Positions 20,338 through 31,068 of a stretch of 50,567 nt of DNA are shown one piece after another; positions within the stretch are counted from its first letter, which is position 1; every line of letters begins with the position of its first letter. The DNA is taken from contig NZ_LWQT01000050.1 of NCBI RefSeq assembly GCF_001650715.1, forward strand, positions 1-50,567, read 5' to 3'. The notes beneath the pieces were generated by a model. It made no database searches and had not been told where the DNA came from. It saw only the letters and a program-made list of their open reading frames with translations. This DNA comes from Paramagnetospirillum marisnigri. Lineage in GTDB: Bacteria; Pseudomonadota; Alphaproteobacteria; Rhodospirillales; Magnetospirillaceae. Position numbers and translations under genes: made by a program.

Positions 20338-21473
20338 CGTCGCTGGGTTTCTCGTGGCGGCGCACCTTCGCCATGATGATCAAGGAATTCGTCCAGATGC
20401 GCCGCGACCAGCTGACCTTCGCCATGATGGTCGGCATACCGCTGCTGCAACTGGTGCTGTTCGGCTTCGCCATCAACTCCGATCCCAGGCGGCTGCCCAC
20501 GGCGGTGCTGGACGCCGATCACGGCACTTTCGGACGCGCCATACTGGCCGCCATGCAGGCCTCCAACTATTTCGAGATCACCGGCACCGTGGCGGGCGAG
20601 GCCGAGGCGGAGCAATTGCTGGCCGAGGGCAAGGTGCAGTTCGTCATCAGCATTCCCGCCGATTTCAGCCGTAAGGTGGCGCGCGGCGATCGTCCGGCGC
20701 TGCTGGTGGAGGCAGACGCCACCGATCCCGCCGCCACTTCCGGCGCCCTGGCGGCGCTGGCCGAGGTGTCGCGCCACGCCCTGGACCGCGACCTGTCCGG
20801 CCCGCTGGCCAGCCTGAAGCCGCCGCCGCCGCCGGTGGATCTCCGGCTGCACCGCCGCTACAACCAGGAGGGCAATACCCAATACAACATCGTTCCGGGC
20901 CTGATGGGGGTGGTGCTGACCATGACCATGGCCATGATGACGGCCCTGGCGGTCACGCGCGAGCGCGAGCGCGGCACCATGGAGAACCTGCTGGTGATGC
21001 CGGTCCGGCCCATGGAGGTGATGCTGGGCAAGATCGCGCCCTATGTCGTGGTGGGATATATCCAGGTGGCGGTGATCCTGGTTTCGGCCCGCCTGATCTT
21101 CCAGGTGCCCATCGTCGGCAGCCTGACCCTGCTGACCTCGGCCAGCGTGGTGTTCATCGCCGCCAATCTGGCCATCGGCTTCACCTTCTCCACCATCGCG
21201 AAGAATCAGATGCAGGCCATGCAGATGAGTTTCTTCTTCTTCCTGCCCTCGATCCTGCTGTCGGGCTTCATGTTCCCGTTCCGGGGCATGCCCGGCTGGG
21301 CCCAGACCCTGGGCGAACTGCTGCCGTTGACCCATTTTCTGCGGGTGGTGCGCGGCATCATGCTCAAGGGCAACGGCCCGGCCGAGATCGCGGGCGAGGT
21401 TGGCGCCATGGCGCTGATCCTGGTGGTGGTCAGCATCATCGCCATGGTGCGATACCGGGAAACCCTGGACTGA
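20334..21473 (+). CDS. ABC-2 type permease (YhhJ/YbhR-like)
   Basis: This 379-residue membrane component of the exporter has one N-terminal membrane helix (about 30-48), a periplasmic domain of about 130 residues, and five C-terminal helices. The sequence TRERERGTMENLLVMPVRPMEVMLGK, typical of ABC2_membrane_3 permeases, lies before the helices. Only one permease is encoded here, so a homodimer is likely, unlike the paired YbhS/YbhR. The stop directly abuts the stop of the convergent small membrane protein (TGATCA), with no room for a terminator in between. Confidence 0.93.
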   Translation: MTSLGFSWRRTFAMMIKEFVQMRRDQLTFAMMVGIPLLQLVLFGFAINSDPRRLPTAVLDADHGTFGRAILAAMQASNYFEITGTVAGEAEAEQLLAEGKVQFVISIPADFSRKVARGDRPALLVEADATDPAATSGALAALAEVSRHALDRDLSGPLASLKPPPPPVDLRLHRRYNQEGNTQYNIVPGLMGVVLTMTMAMMTALAVTRERERGTMENLLVMPVRPMEVMLGKIAPYVVVGYIQVAVILVSARLIFQVPIVGSLTLLTSASVVFIAANLAIGFTFSTIAKNQMQAMQMSFFFFLPSILLSGFMFPFRGMPGWAQTLGELLPLTHFLRVVRGIMLKGNGPAEIAGEVGAMALILVVVSIIAMVRYRETLD

Positions 21474-21767
21474 TCAGGCGGCGGCGGCGACCGTGATGCC
21501 CCATTTCGGCGAGGCGATCTCCCAGCCGGGGCCGACCGGCTTGTAGCCGTGTTCCAGGTAGTAGTGGGCGGAGGCCTTGTTGATCATGAACATCAGGAAC
21601 AGGTTGCTGAGGCCGAAGGTCACGACGCTCAGAACCAGCCAGATGAGTCCGTGCACCGGCATGCCGCGGAAGAAATAGACGAAGCCACCGAAAAAGAAAG
21701 CGGTCCAGGAAAAGCCGACCTTGACCTGACGGGTCAGGCCAGCATCGTTCTGCATGCTGACAATCAT
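21474..21767 (-). CDS. Small DUF2628-like membrane protein
   Basis: This 97-residue protein resembles the DUF2628 group: a short polar N-terminus, FSWTAFFFGGFVYFFRGM, a second hydrophobic segment (LIWLVLSVVTFGLSNLFLMFMI) and an aromatic tail (SAHYYLEHGYKPVGPG). Such proteins are inner-membrane proteins without a known biochemical role. The ATG at 21767 follows GGGGGTAAGAC; an in-frame ATG four codons later is possible. It is monocistronic and convergent with the ABC operon. Confidence 0.75.
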   Translation of the reverse strand: MIVSMQNDAGLTRQVKVGFSWTAFFFGGFVYFFRGMPVHGLIWLVLSVVTFGLSNLFLMFMINKASAHYYLEHGYKPVGPGWEIASPKWGITVAAAA

Positions 21768-21840
21768 GTCTTACCCCCTGAGGTATGAAACAGGGGGAAG
21801 ACTATGTCACCTTTGGAAGGGCGAGTCGAGTTGTCGGCAC

Positions 21841-22257
21841 TCAGGCCCGGCCGCGCTCGATCTCGATGCCCACCGAGGCCGCCTCGGCGTAGACATCCAG
21901 CTTCTCGACCCGGATACGGGTGGTTTCCACCCGTTCGTCGGACAGGCAGAGCTCGGCGATCTTTTCCGCCAGGGTCTCAACCAGATTGATGTGACCATCG
22001 GCCAGCAGGGTCTTGATGCCGTCGATGACATCCTCGTAGGACACCACATTGGCGATGTCGTCGCACAGCGGCCCGGCCTGTTCCAGCACGCTCATATCCA
22101 CGTTGATGCGCACCCGCTGGGGCGCCAGCAGTTCATGGGCATGGATGCCGATGGAGCATTTCAGCACCAGATCGCGCACCAGGATGCGATAAAGGCGGCC
22201 AGCCGGGGCCTCGCCCGAGCCGGTTTCCATTTGCTTGCGCTGCACGAACACGATCAT
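21841..22257 (-). CDS. folB: Dihydroneopterin aldolase
   Basis: FolB cleaves 7,8-dihydroneopterin to 6-hydroxymethyl-dihydropterin and glycolaldehyde in folate synthesis. Family features are present: LVLKCSIGIHAHE (the substrate-pocket strand), RVRINVDMSV, VVSYEDVIDGI with the pterin-contact Tyr, and NLVETLAEKIAELCL with the Glu that binds pterin. The length is 138 residues from ATG 22257, which has AAGGA close upstream; an ATG at 22290 would add 11 residues. It follows folK on the same strand, which catalyses the next step. Confidence 0.92.
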   Translation of the reverse strand: MIVFVQRKQMETGSGEAPAGRLYRILVRDLVLKCSIGIHAHELLAPQRVRINVDMSVLEQAGPLCDDIANVVSYEDVIDGIKTLLADGHINLVETLAEKIAELCLSDERVETTRIRVEKLDVYAEAASVGIEIERGRA

Positions 22258-22318
22258 CTGATCCTTGAGGCGAGGACGACGGCAGGTCATAGCGCGCCGC
22301 TTGCGTCGGGCGCAAGGG

Positions 22319-22804
22319 CTATAGCGGTCCCAGCAACCGGATATCGCCGTCATCGGGTAGGGCGGCCAGAAGTTGGGTGACGTTGCGTCCCAGCAGGGGA
22401 TGGACGATCCCGCCCGCGATCTCGGCCAGGGGGGCCAGGGCGAAGCGCCGCTCGGCCAGCCGGGGGTGGGGCAGGGTAAGTTCGTCCGTATCCATCACCA
22501 CCTCGCCATGGAACAGGATGTCCAGGTCGATCAGGCGCGGGCCATAGCGGACCGAGGCCACCCGGCCCAACTCGTCCTCCAGCCGCTTCAGGGCGCGCAG
22601 CAGCTCCAGCGGCGCCAGGGTCGTGGTGCCCCCCACCGCCATGTTGAGGAAGGCGGGCTGGTCGGTGACGTAAAGCGGCGCCGTCTCCCACAGGCTGGAG
22701 ACGGCGGTGATCTCCATCACGCCCTTGAGGGCGGCGATGGCGGCGCGCAGATTGGCGGCCCGATCGCCCAGATTGGTGCCGAGCCCGAGATAGACGGTAT
22801 GCAT
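22319..22804 (-). CDS. folK: HPPK, 6-hydroxymethyl-dihydropterin pyrophosphokinase
   Basis: FolK transfers pyrophosphate from ATP to 6-hydroxymethyl-dihydropterin. The 161-residue protein shows YLGLGTNLGDRAANL at the start, the metal-binding signature RYGPRLIDLDILF and the LTLPHPRLAERRF motif near residue 110-125. Length is normal. Its ATG at 22804 overlaps the last base of the stop codon of the upstream YdcH-like gene, so the order is small protein-folK-folB on one transcript. Confidence 0.96.
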   Translation of the reverse strand: MHTVYLGLGTNLGDRAANLRAAIAALKGVMEITAVSSLWETAPLYVTDQPAFLNMAVGGTTTLAPLELLRALKRLEDELGRVASVRYGPRLIDLDILFHGEVVMDTDELTLPHPRLAERRFALAPLAEIAGGIVHPLLGRNVTQLLAALPDDGDIRLLGPL

Positions 22805-23010
22805 CAGGCGATGATGTCGGGGATCAACTGGTTTTCCAGCCGGGCGATCTCGTCCTTCAGCGACAGCTTGCGCTTCTTCAGGCGCTGCAGGCGCAACTGG
22901 TCGAACGGCAGTTCTTCCGAGACGCGCGATATCACGTCGTCGAGATCGCGGTGCTCGGTCTTGAGCAGGGCGAGTTGACGGCGCACATCTTCAAGGGTGT
23001 CATCGATCAT
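22804..23010 (-). CDS. YdcH/DUF465-family small protein
   Basis: This 68-residue, highly charged helical protein matches the DUF465 (YdcH) pattern: LALLKTEHRDLDDVISRV followed by LQRLKKRKLSLKDEIARLE. It is predicted to form a coiled-coil hairpin. The role of this family is unknown. The stop overlaps the folK start, and the ATG at 23010 is 90 bp from the divergent phosphofructokinase gene. Confidence 0.88.
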   Translation of the reverse strand: MIDDTLEDVRRQLALLKTEHRDLDDVISRVSEELPFDQLRLQRLKKRKLSLKDEIARLENQLIPDIIA

Positions 23011-23100
23011 GGCGGGACAAGAACATCAAAGGAGGTTAGACGGTAGCAGAACTCGGCCGGAAACGGTATGGATAAGGTAGGGATGACTGGAGAAGATCAT

Positions 23101-24186
23101 ATGTCGGCAAAGCGCATCGGTATTCTGACCAGTGGCGGCGACTGCGCCGGTCTCAACGCGGCCTTGCGCGCGGTGGTGCATCGCGCCATCCGCAATTACG
23201 GCTGGCGGGTGTTCGGCATCCGCGACGGCAGCATGGGACTGATGGACCGGCCGCTCAATTTCGTGGAATTCGACCTGTCGCTGGTGACCGGGGACATGTT
23301 GCGTCTGGGTGGTACCATCCTGGGGACCATCAACAAGGGTGATCCCTTCGCCTATCCCATGCCCGACGGCAGCGTGAAGGACCGCTCGCAGGACTTCGTC
23401 GACGGCTACAAGGAGCTTGGCATCGAGGCCTTGATCGTCATCGGCGGCGACGGTTCCATGCGCATCCTCAACAATCTGTGCCGCAAGGGCGGCATTCCCA
23501 TGGTCGGCATTCCCAAGACCATCGACAACGACGTCGCCCATACCGACTACGCCATCGGCTTCGCCACCGCGCTGAACGTGGCGGGCGAGGCCATCGACCG
23601 CCTGGCCCCCACGGCGGCCAGCCATCATCGCGTCATGATCCTGGAGGTCATGGGGCGCGACGTGGGGCACATCGCCATCAATGCCGGCATCGCCGGAGGC
23701 GCCGACGTGGTGCTGATTCCGGAAATTCCGTATACGTTGGAAGGCATCGCCAAGAAGATCGCCGAGGTCAGCGACGAGGGCCGCAACCATGCCCTGCTGG
23801 TGGTGGCCGAGGGCTGCAAGACCGAGACCGGCCAGTCGGTGACCACCGTCCAGACCGGCGGCGAGGCCCGTTATGGCGGCATCGGCCAGTATCTGGCCGC
23901 CCGCCTGGGCGATCTGGTCAAGGCCGAGACCCGCGTCACCGTGCTGGGCCATGTCCAGCGCGGCGGCATGCCCTCCATGCGCGACCGCATCATCGCCTCG
24001 GCCTTCGGCGTCTATGCCGTCGATCTGATCGCCCAGGGCAAGCTGGGACGCATGGTGGCGTGGCAGCATGGTCAGGTCACCGATGTTCCCATCTCCGACG
24101 TGGCGGGGCTGACCCGGGCCATCGACCCCTACGGCACCCTGGCCGAAACCGCGCGCGGTCTCGGCATCTATATCGGCGAGATGTAG
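23101..24186 (+). CDS. 6-phosphofructokinase, ATP/PPi mixed group
   Basis: This enzyme phosphorylates fructose 6-phosphate to the 1,6-bisphosphate. The 361-residue protein has [16 protein letters not shown] at the N-terminus, GGDGSM for donor binding and PKTIDNDV for catalysis, then MGRDVGH and EIPYTLE. At the two donor-deciding positions (E. coli 104 and 124) it has Gly and Lys, not Gly/Gly (ATP type) or Asp/Lys (PPi type), which places it in the mixed-substrate group III. The donor cannot be told from sequence. I chose the ATG at 23101 because GGAGA lies 8 nt upstream and it starts directly at the first strand. msrA follows 14 bp after the stop. Confidence 0.93.
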   Translation: MSAKRIGILTSGGDCAGLNAALRAVVHRAIRNYGWRVFGIRDGSMGLMDRPLNFVEFDLSLVTGDMLRLGGTILGTINKGDPFAYPMPDGSVKDRSQDFVDGYKELGIEALIVIGGDGSMRILNNLCRKGGIPMVGIPKTIDNDVAHTDYAIGFATALNVAGEAIDRLAPTAASHHRVMILEVMGRDVGHIAINAGIAGGADVVLIPEIPYTLEGIAKKIAEVSDEGRNHALLVVAEGCKTETGQSVTTVQTGGEARYGGIGQYLAARLGDLVKAETRVTVLGHVQRGGMPSMRDRIIASAFGVYAVDLIAQGKLGRMVAWQHGQVTDVPISDVAGLTRAIDPYGTLAETARGLGIYIGEM

Positions 24187-24200
24187 GAAAGGGCACGGCC

Positions 24201-24836
24201 ATGTCGCTGTGGGGACCCAGCAAGACGGTGATGGTGACGGCGGATCAGGCCTTGCCCGGCCGCGATGCGGACATGCCGGTGCCTGAACGCCATCACGTGC
24301 TGGAGACCTTCCTGAAGCCGCCCTTTCCCGAAGGGGTCGAGGTGGCGGTGTTCGGCATGGGCTGTTTCTGGGGGGCGGAACGGCTGTTCTGGAAGGCGCC
24401 CGGTGTCTATTCCACCTCGGTGGGCTATGCCGGGGGCTTCACTCCCAATCCGACCTACGAGGAGGTCTGCACCGCGCGGACCGGCCATACCGAGGCGGTG
24501 ATGGTGGCGTTCCATGCCGATGCCACCAATTTCTCCGCCATGCTCAAGCTGTTCTGGGAGGGGCACAACCCCACCCAGGGCATGCGCCAGGGCAATGACG
24601 TGGGGACCCAGTACCGTTCCGCCATCCTGACCACTTCCGATGAGCAGAGCCGACTGGCCCAGGAAAGCCGCGACGCCTTCCAGGCGGTCCTGGCCAAGGC
24701 GCGCTTTGGGGCCATCACCACCGAGATCGCGCCTCTGGGGCGGTTCTTCTGGGCCGAGGGCTACCATCAGCAGTATCTTGCCAAGAATCCCGGCGGATAT
24801 TGCGGCCTTGGTGGGACCGGCCTTCGCCTCGGATGA
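24201..24836 (+). CDS. msrA: Peptide methionine sulfoxide reductase A
   Basis: MsrA reduces the S-form of methionine sulfoxide in proteins. The active-site motif [13 protein letters not shown] (Cys at about residue 53) is intact, followed by [23 protein letters not shown], and [15 protein letters not shown] with a C-terminal Cys for resolving disulfide exchange. The length, 211 residues, fits the family, and the long N-terminal extension before the Cys motif is like E. coli MsrA. AGGAAAGGG precedes the ATG at 24201. No signal peptide is present, so it is cytosolic. It probably shares a transcript with the phosphofructokinase. Confidence 0.96.
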   Translation: MSLWGPSKTVMVTADQALPGRDADMPVPERHHVLETFLKPPFPEGVEVAVFGMGCFWGAERLFWKAPGVYSTSVGYAGGFTPNPTYEEVCTARTGHTEAVMVAFHADATNFSAMLKLFWEGHNPTQGMRQGNDVGTQYRSAILTTSDEQSRLAQESRDAFQAVLAKARFGAITTEIAPLGRFFWAEGYHQQYLAKNPGGYCGLGGTGLRLG

Positions 24837-24936
24837 TCTTTCTATAATTTAACTTACTATTGCGTGTTGTTGCGCCGCGAGATATCCTCTTGTCCTTGCC
24901 GTCGTGCCCGGCGGCCAGTGCTAGGGGGGATATGCC

Positions 24937-26061
24937 ATGAAGCGTGCCATCTGCTTGGCCGGAGGCGGTCCCGCCGTCGGCCTGTCCATCGGTGCCCTGG
25001 ATCGCCTGCACCGTGAAAAGGATATCCGGTTCGAAGTTTGGAGCACCGCCTGCATCGGCGCCTGGCTGGGCATCGCCTGGAACCAGTCGCCACGCGGTCA
25101 GGAGGTCGGTTGGGTCTCCGATTTCTTCAAGAAGATCTTCCGTCCCGACGATGTCTATCATCGCTTCCCCATCGCCGCCGCCTTCGCGCCCGACTTCGCC
25201 GGTTGCGCCGAGAATGCCCTGAACTTCGTCCTGGATTCGCGCAATTACGAGAAACTGGTGGTGCCCGAGGCCATCAAGCAGGCCAGCGACGATCTCGTCG
25301 ACTTCATGACCAAGCCGCAACGCTGGTCCAATGCAAACCTCAATGCGGTGATGCTCAACGATGTGCTGGCGGTCAATCCGGCCAGTCGGTTCCTCACCAG
25401 TTGGATGTATCTGTCCGCCACCAAGGGCCTGAGCCGCATCTTCTATTCCGACAGCGCCTTCCTGCAGGAACTGGATTTCACCAAGCTGTACGACGAGGGT
25501 CGCCCCGCACTCTACCACAATGCCTATAATCTGAGCGCCGGACGGCTGGAATTGTTCAGCAATCGCAAGAAAAGCGTCTTCCGCGACACCCGCAGCCCGG
25601 ATGACGCCCCGAAATACCTGCCCTGCCCAAGCATTTCCGCCCAGACGCTGTGCGCCTGCTCGGCCCTGCCCTATATCGAGGAGCCGGTCACCATCGGCAA
25701 CGAGACCTATTGCGAAGGCGCCACCGTCGATACCGTCAACTTCCAGGACCTGCTGACCAATCATCCCGACCTGGACGAGGTCTGGGTCAGCCGCATTCTG
25801 GATCGCAAGCAGATCCGCCGCCCTCATAACCTTTACGACGCCCTCAACAATCTGGTGATGCTGTTCGCCGCGACCACCAGCGAGGATGATGTGAAGTTGT
25901 TCAAGTATCACCTCATGGAAACAAAATCGAAAGTGACGGTGATCGAGATCCCGGTGGACCATCACATCAATTACGACTGGAGTTGGTCCAATCTGGACCG
26001 GTCCATCAGGGACGGTTACGCCGCGGCGGACAGGGCGATACGAAAGTATCGGGGCGGGTGA
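24937..26061 (+). CDS. Patatin-like protein with altered catalytic dyad
   Basis: This 374-residue protein has the start of the patatin fold: LAGGGPAVGLSIGAL, equivalent to the glycine-rich oxyanion loop. The nucleophile elbow, normally GxSxG, reads TACIGAWLG, so Cys replaces Ser. The second dyad segment, normally DG[GA], reads YCEGATVD, so Glu replaces Asp. Both changes fall where the two catalytic residues should be. It could be a cysteine-based hydrolase or a pseudoenzyme that binds lipid. It is a single gene. A TATAAT element at 24843-24848 in an AT-rich stretch may be its -10 box, without an obvious -35. No signal peptide is visible. Confidence 0.8.
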   Translation: MKRAICLAGGGPAVGLSIGALDRLHREKDIRFEVWSTACIGAWLGIAWNQSPRGQEVGWVSDFFKKIFRPDDVYHRFPIAAAFAPDFAGCAENALNFVLDSRNYEKLVVPEAIKQASDDLVDFMTKPQRWSNANLNAVMLNDVLAVNPASRFLTSWMYLSATKGLSRIFYSDSAFLQELDFTKLYDEGRPALYHNAYNLSAGRLELFSNRKKSVFRDTRSPDDAPKYLPCPSISAQTLCACSALPYIEEPVTIGNETYCEGATVDTVNFQDLLTNHPDLDEVWVSRILDRKQIRRPHNLYDALNNLVMLFAATTSEDDVKLFKYHLMETKSKVTVIEIPVDHHINYDWSWSNLDRSIRDGYAAADRAIRKYRGG

Positions 26062-26197
26062 CCAGGATGCGATTCTCCTTGATAAGTCGATCGGCGACGC
26101 ACTGTGCCTTTGCCGGGTGTATATGACAAATGTATCGCTCGCTGGGGGCCATCTCGCATGATATCAATAACTATTGAGCGTGCCTGAGGGGGAAGCG

Positions 26198-27898
26198 ATG
26201 CGGTTTCTCGATGACGTGAAGATTTGGGCCAAGATCGCCATCGTGCCCGTCGTCGCCACCATCGGTCTGGTCGTTATCGCCGTTCTCGGCATGCAGGGGC
26301 TGCGAACCCAGCAGGCCGCCCTGGACCACATCGCCGACGTCTCCTTCGCCAAATCGGTGCGGATCGGCGATTTCAGCGACATCCTGCAAGACGCCCATTC
26401 CGATCTCTACCGTCTGCTGACATGGAACGCGGCCGGAGTGGAGGAGGCCAAGGTCGCCAAGGTCGAGGTCGGCTTCAACGATGCCATGGTGAAGGCGCGG
26501 AAATTCATTGGCGAGTACCGCGCCCAGTTCGCGCTGGAACCGGAAGAAGACCGTCTTCTCAAATCCCTGGACGTGGCCCTGGCCACCTACAAGCAGAATA
26601 CCGACCAGGTGATTTCCATGCAGAAGATGGATTTCACCGCCGCCGTCTCCTTCATGTGGACAGCGCAGGACTCGTTTCAGGCCCTGATGGGCGAAACCCG
26701 CAGCTTCGTCGAGCTGGAAGCCAGACTGGTGGACAGCAGCCGCAAGGCGGCCGAGGTGGCGGCCTCATCGGCGCGGAGCTGGTTCATCACTGTCGCCTTG
26801 GTGGTGCTGGCCCTGTTGGCGGTGATCTCCATCTTGCTGGTGCGCGGCATTTCCAGCGCGGTGGGGGGTATGACCAAGGCCATGGAACGACTGGCCGATG
26901 GCGATCTTTCGGTGCAAGTCCCGGCCATCGGCCGCAAGGACGAGATTGGTGCCATGGCCGCCACTGTCCAGGTGTTCAAGGACAATGCCCAGCGGGTGCG
27001 CAAGCTGACCGAGGAGCAGGAAACCCTGCAGAATCAGGCGGAACAGGCCAAGCGCCAGGCCATGTCGGATCTGGCCGCCGAGATCGAGAGCTCGGTGCGC
27101 TCGGCGGTGGACGGCGCGTCCAAGGCCGCCGATTCCATCCGGGGCGAGGCCGAGGTGCTGGCGGCCAATGCCGAAACCGCCATCAGCCAGACCGCCCAGG
27201 TGGCCGATTCCTCGGAACAGGCCAACGGCAATGTGGAAACCGTGGCCCAGGCGGCCGAGCGTCTGGTGGGCTCCATTTCAGAGATCAACCGGCAGGTGGC
27301 GGAATCCTCGCGGGTGGCGGGCGAGGCGGTGGCGGAAGCCGCCAGGACCGACGAGACCGTCAAGACCCTGACCGCCGCTTCCGGCAAGATCGGCGTGGTG
27401 GTCGGCCTGATCAACGATATCGCGTCCCAGACCAATCTGCTGGCGCTCAATGCCACCATCGAGGCGGCAAGGGCGGGCGATGCCGGCAAGGGCTTCGCGG
27501 TGGTCGCCAACGAGGTCAAGACCCTGGCCAGCCAGACGGCGCGCGCCACCGAGGAAATCACCGGCGAGATCACCGCCATGAAGGCCGCCACCGATCAGGC
27601 TGTGCAGGCCATCGACGGCATCGTCGCCACCATCGGCCGGGTCAACGAGGCGCTGGAGGCCATTTCCGGCGCCGTCGCCGAGCAGGGCCGCGCCACCACG
27701 GAGATTTCTTCCTCGGTGGGGCAGGCGGCCGAGGGCACCCGAACGGTGTCGTCGGGCATCGGCGAGGTTCGCCGGGTTGCCGATCAGGTGGGGGCGGCGG
27801 CCGCGTCGGTTCATGTCACCACCGAGACCCTGGTGGGCGAGTTCGGCCGGTTGCAGTCCCAGGTGGACGGGCTGGTGGCTCGTCTGCGCTCCGCATAA
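26198..27898 (+). CDS. Methyl-accepting chemotaxis protein
   Basis: This 566-residue chemoreceptor has a membrane helix at about residues 12-32, a periplasmic helical domain to about 190, a second helix (about 195-215), a HAMP domain (about 216-270, with [22 protein letters not shown]), and the signalling hairpin with [20 protein letters not shown] and [15 protein letters not shown]. No C-terminal CheR pentapeptide is present. ATG 26198 follows TGAGGGGGA. It is followed after 22 bp by a secreted single-Cache-domain protein, which may be its ligand-binding partner. Sequence similarity to the chemoreceptor at 11.2 kb is clear only in the signalling domain. Confidence 0.95.
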   Translation: MRFLDDVKIWAKIAIVPVVATIGLVVIAVLGMQGLRTQQAALDHIADVSFAKSVRIGDFSDILQDAHSDLYRLLTWNAAGVEEAKVAKVEVGFNDAMVKARKFIGEYRAQFALEPEEDRLLKSLDVALATYKQNTDQVISMQKMDFTAAVSFMWTAQDSFQALMGETRSFVELEARLVDSSRKAAEVAASSARSWFITVALVVLALLAVISILLVRGISSAVGGMTKAMERLADGDLSVQVPAIGRKDEIGAMAATVQVFKDNAQRVRKLTEEQETLQNQAEQAKRQAMSDLAAEIESSVRSAVDGASKAADSIRGEAEVLAANAETAISQTAQVADSSEQANGNVETVAQAAERLVGSISEINRQVAESSRVAGEAVAEAARTDETVKTLTAASGKIGVVVGLINDIASQTNLLALNATIEAARAGDAGKGFAVVANEVKTLASQTARATEEITGEITAMKAATDQAVQAIDGIVATIGRVNEALEAISGAVAEQGRATTEISSSVGQAAEGTRTVSSGIGEVRRVADQVGAAAASVHVTTETLVGEFGRLQSQVDGLVARLRSA

Positions 27899-27920
27899 CC
27901 AAACAAGGAGGAATGTCGTG

Positions 27921-28388
27921 ATGAAATTCGCCAAACTGGCCGTATTGGCCGCCTTTGCCGTGGGAATGGGGGCATCGCAGGCCCAGGCCGCCGACGAATG
28001 CCCCGCCGCCCAGGCGCTGGTGGACAAGGCTATCGCCCATTACAAGGCGGTGGGCCAGGAAAAGTCCTATGCCGATTTCATGAACAAGGACAACAAGGAC
28101 TGGGTCAATGGCGAGCTTTACGTCATCGTCTCGACCATGGACGGCATCTTCAAGGCCCATGCCATCAATCCCAAGTTGATCGACAATCAGCAGTTGCCGA
28201 TGTTGAAGGATACCAATGGCGTCCTGATCATCCAGGAGATGATCAAGGCGGGCAAGTCCGGTCCCGGCGGCGCCTGGGCCAAATACACCTGGACCCATCC
28301 CGAAACCAAGAAACTGGCGCCCAAGCACACCTGGGTGAAGCCCAACGGCGACCTGCTGTTCATGGCCGGATGCTATCCGCCGGCGTAA
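27921..28388 (+). CDS. Secreted single-Cache-domain protein
   Basis: This 155-residue periplasmic protein has a classical signal peptide (MKFAKLAVLAAFAVGMG, cleaved after AQAA near residue 23). The mature part carries features of the sCache_2 sensory fold: VDKAIAHYKAVGQEKSYADFM, VYVIVSTMDG-like strands (LYVIVSTMDGIFKAHAINP), GVLIIQEMIKAGKSGPGGAWAKYTW and a final FMAGCYPP. No membrane anchor follows, so it is a free periplasmic binding protein. AAGGAGG precedes the ATG. Tight linkage to the upstream chemoreceptor suggests a two-part sensor, with the Cache protein binding a small molecule and docking on the receptor. Confidence 0.85.
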   Translation: MKFAKLAVLAAFAVGMGASQAQAADECPAAQALVDKAIAHYKAVGQEKSYADFMNKDNKDWVNGELYVIVSTMDGIFKAHAINPKLIDNQQLPMLKDTNGVLIIQEMIKAGKSGPGGAWAKYTWTHPETKKLAPKHTWVKPNGDLLFMAGCYPPA

Positions 28389-28400
28389 GCGAAGTGCCAG

Positions 28401-28421
28401 GCTCTCACTGGGTTTGAGAGC
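28401..28421 (+). terminator. Possible terminator hairpin after the Cache gene
   Basis: GCTCTCA (28401-28407) pairs with TGAGAGC (28415-28421) across a 7-nt loop, 12 bp after the stop codon. No T-run follows, so termination here is only suggested by position. Confidence 0.35.
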
Positions 28422-28484
28422 ATCGCCTTGGGGGATTTACCACCAAGGCACCAAGAGTGCGGAGCAAGCCGCCCCTTTTTCGTC

Positions 28485-28507
28485 ATGGCCGGGCTCGTCC
28501 CGGCCAT
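28485..28507. repeat. Dispersed hairpin repeat, copy A
   Basis: ATGGCCGGGCTCGTCCCGGCCAT is a self-complementary unit (stem ATGGCCGGG) within about 110 bp of GC-rich repeat-like sequence extending to about 28590 with CATGACG-type ends. The same core is found at 42567-42589, so this is a repeat family of the genome. The remainder of 28389-28683 holds no gene I can support. Confidence 0.7.
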
Positions 28508-28683
28508 CCACGCGGTTCGGTCCGAGCGCCGTTGGGCATATTGGTTCTAGCGGATGGGCACGACGCTTTAGCCCGCGCATGACGGAAAAGGGAAATCCCC
28601 TTTGTGTTGCGATTCTTGGCCGCCAGGGGATCGCGCCGCCAAAATAAACCGCGCAGCCGTGGACTTGAACCGATCTCCCAGGA

Positions 28684-30693
<2,010 letters not shown>

Positions 30694-30716
30694 GGTGCTC
30701 CTGAGAAAATGCAGCC

Positions 30717-31013
30717 TTAGTCGTCGTAGGCGGCGAGGCTGACGAAGGGAACGTCCAATTCCTGCAGGCGCTGGCGCCCAGGCAGGAAGGACAACTCGAT
30801 GATGGAGGCGGCGCCGGTAACGTGGGCGCCGATCTTGCGCAGCAGCTCGATGCCGGCCAGCACGTCGGGCTGAAACTGGCGGACCTCGCGGGCGAGGCGG
30901 CCCATGGCCACGGCCCAGGCGTCGGCATGGGCCAGCAGGGTCGAAATGTCGTAGAACAGGATGCCCGGCTTGGGGAAGTCGGGGACGCCGCGAATGTGGT
31001 CTTTGATGTTCAT
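30717..31013 (-). CDS. apt: Adenine phosphoribosyltransferase with internal deletion
   Basis: The N-terminal 50 residues ([18 protein letters not shown] and following) and the C-terminal 45 ([28 protein letters not shown]) are typical APRT. The middle, about 73 residues, is missing, and the frame is kept across the joint at [11 protein letters not shown]. The lost part should hold the SRGF loop, the RKRGKLP-type loop and the PRPP-binding VVVDDLLATGGT motif, so the 98-residue product cannot be an active phosphoribosyltransferase as the family is known. The joint lies where intact homologues have two similar sequences (LAGIE and AAIE), which suggests recombination between short repeats. It could also be a collapse in assembly. 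Start ATG 31013. Confidence 0.85.
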   Translation of the reverse strand: MNIKDHIRGVPDFPKPGILFYDISTLLAHADAWAVAMGRLAREVRQFQPDVLAGIELLRKIGAHVTGAASIIELSFLPGRQRLQELDVPFVSLAAYDD

Positions 31014-31068
31014 GGCCGCGCTCGATGTTGCGAATTCTGACGTATGGTAACGGCAGGGGCAGGCCCGG

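Noticed and set aside
28655-28680. A tRNA-like TTCAAGTCC sequence on the minus strand
   Set aside because: The T-stem does not pair and no anticodon or D arm can be drawn; at best a remnant.
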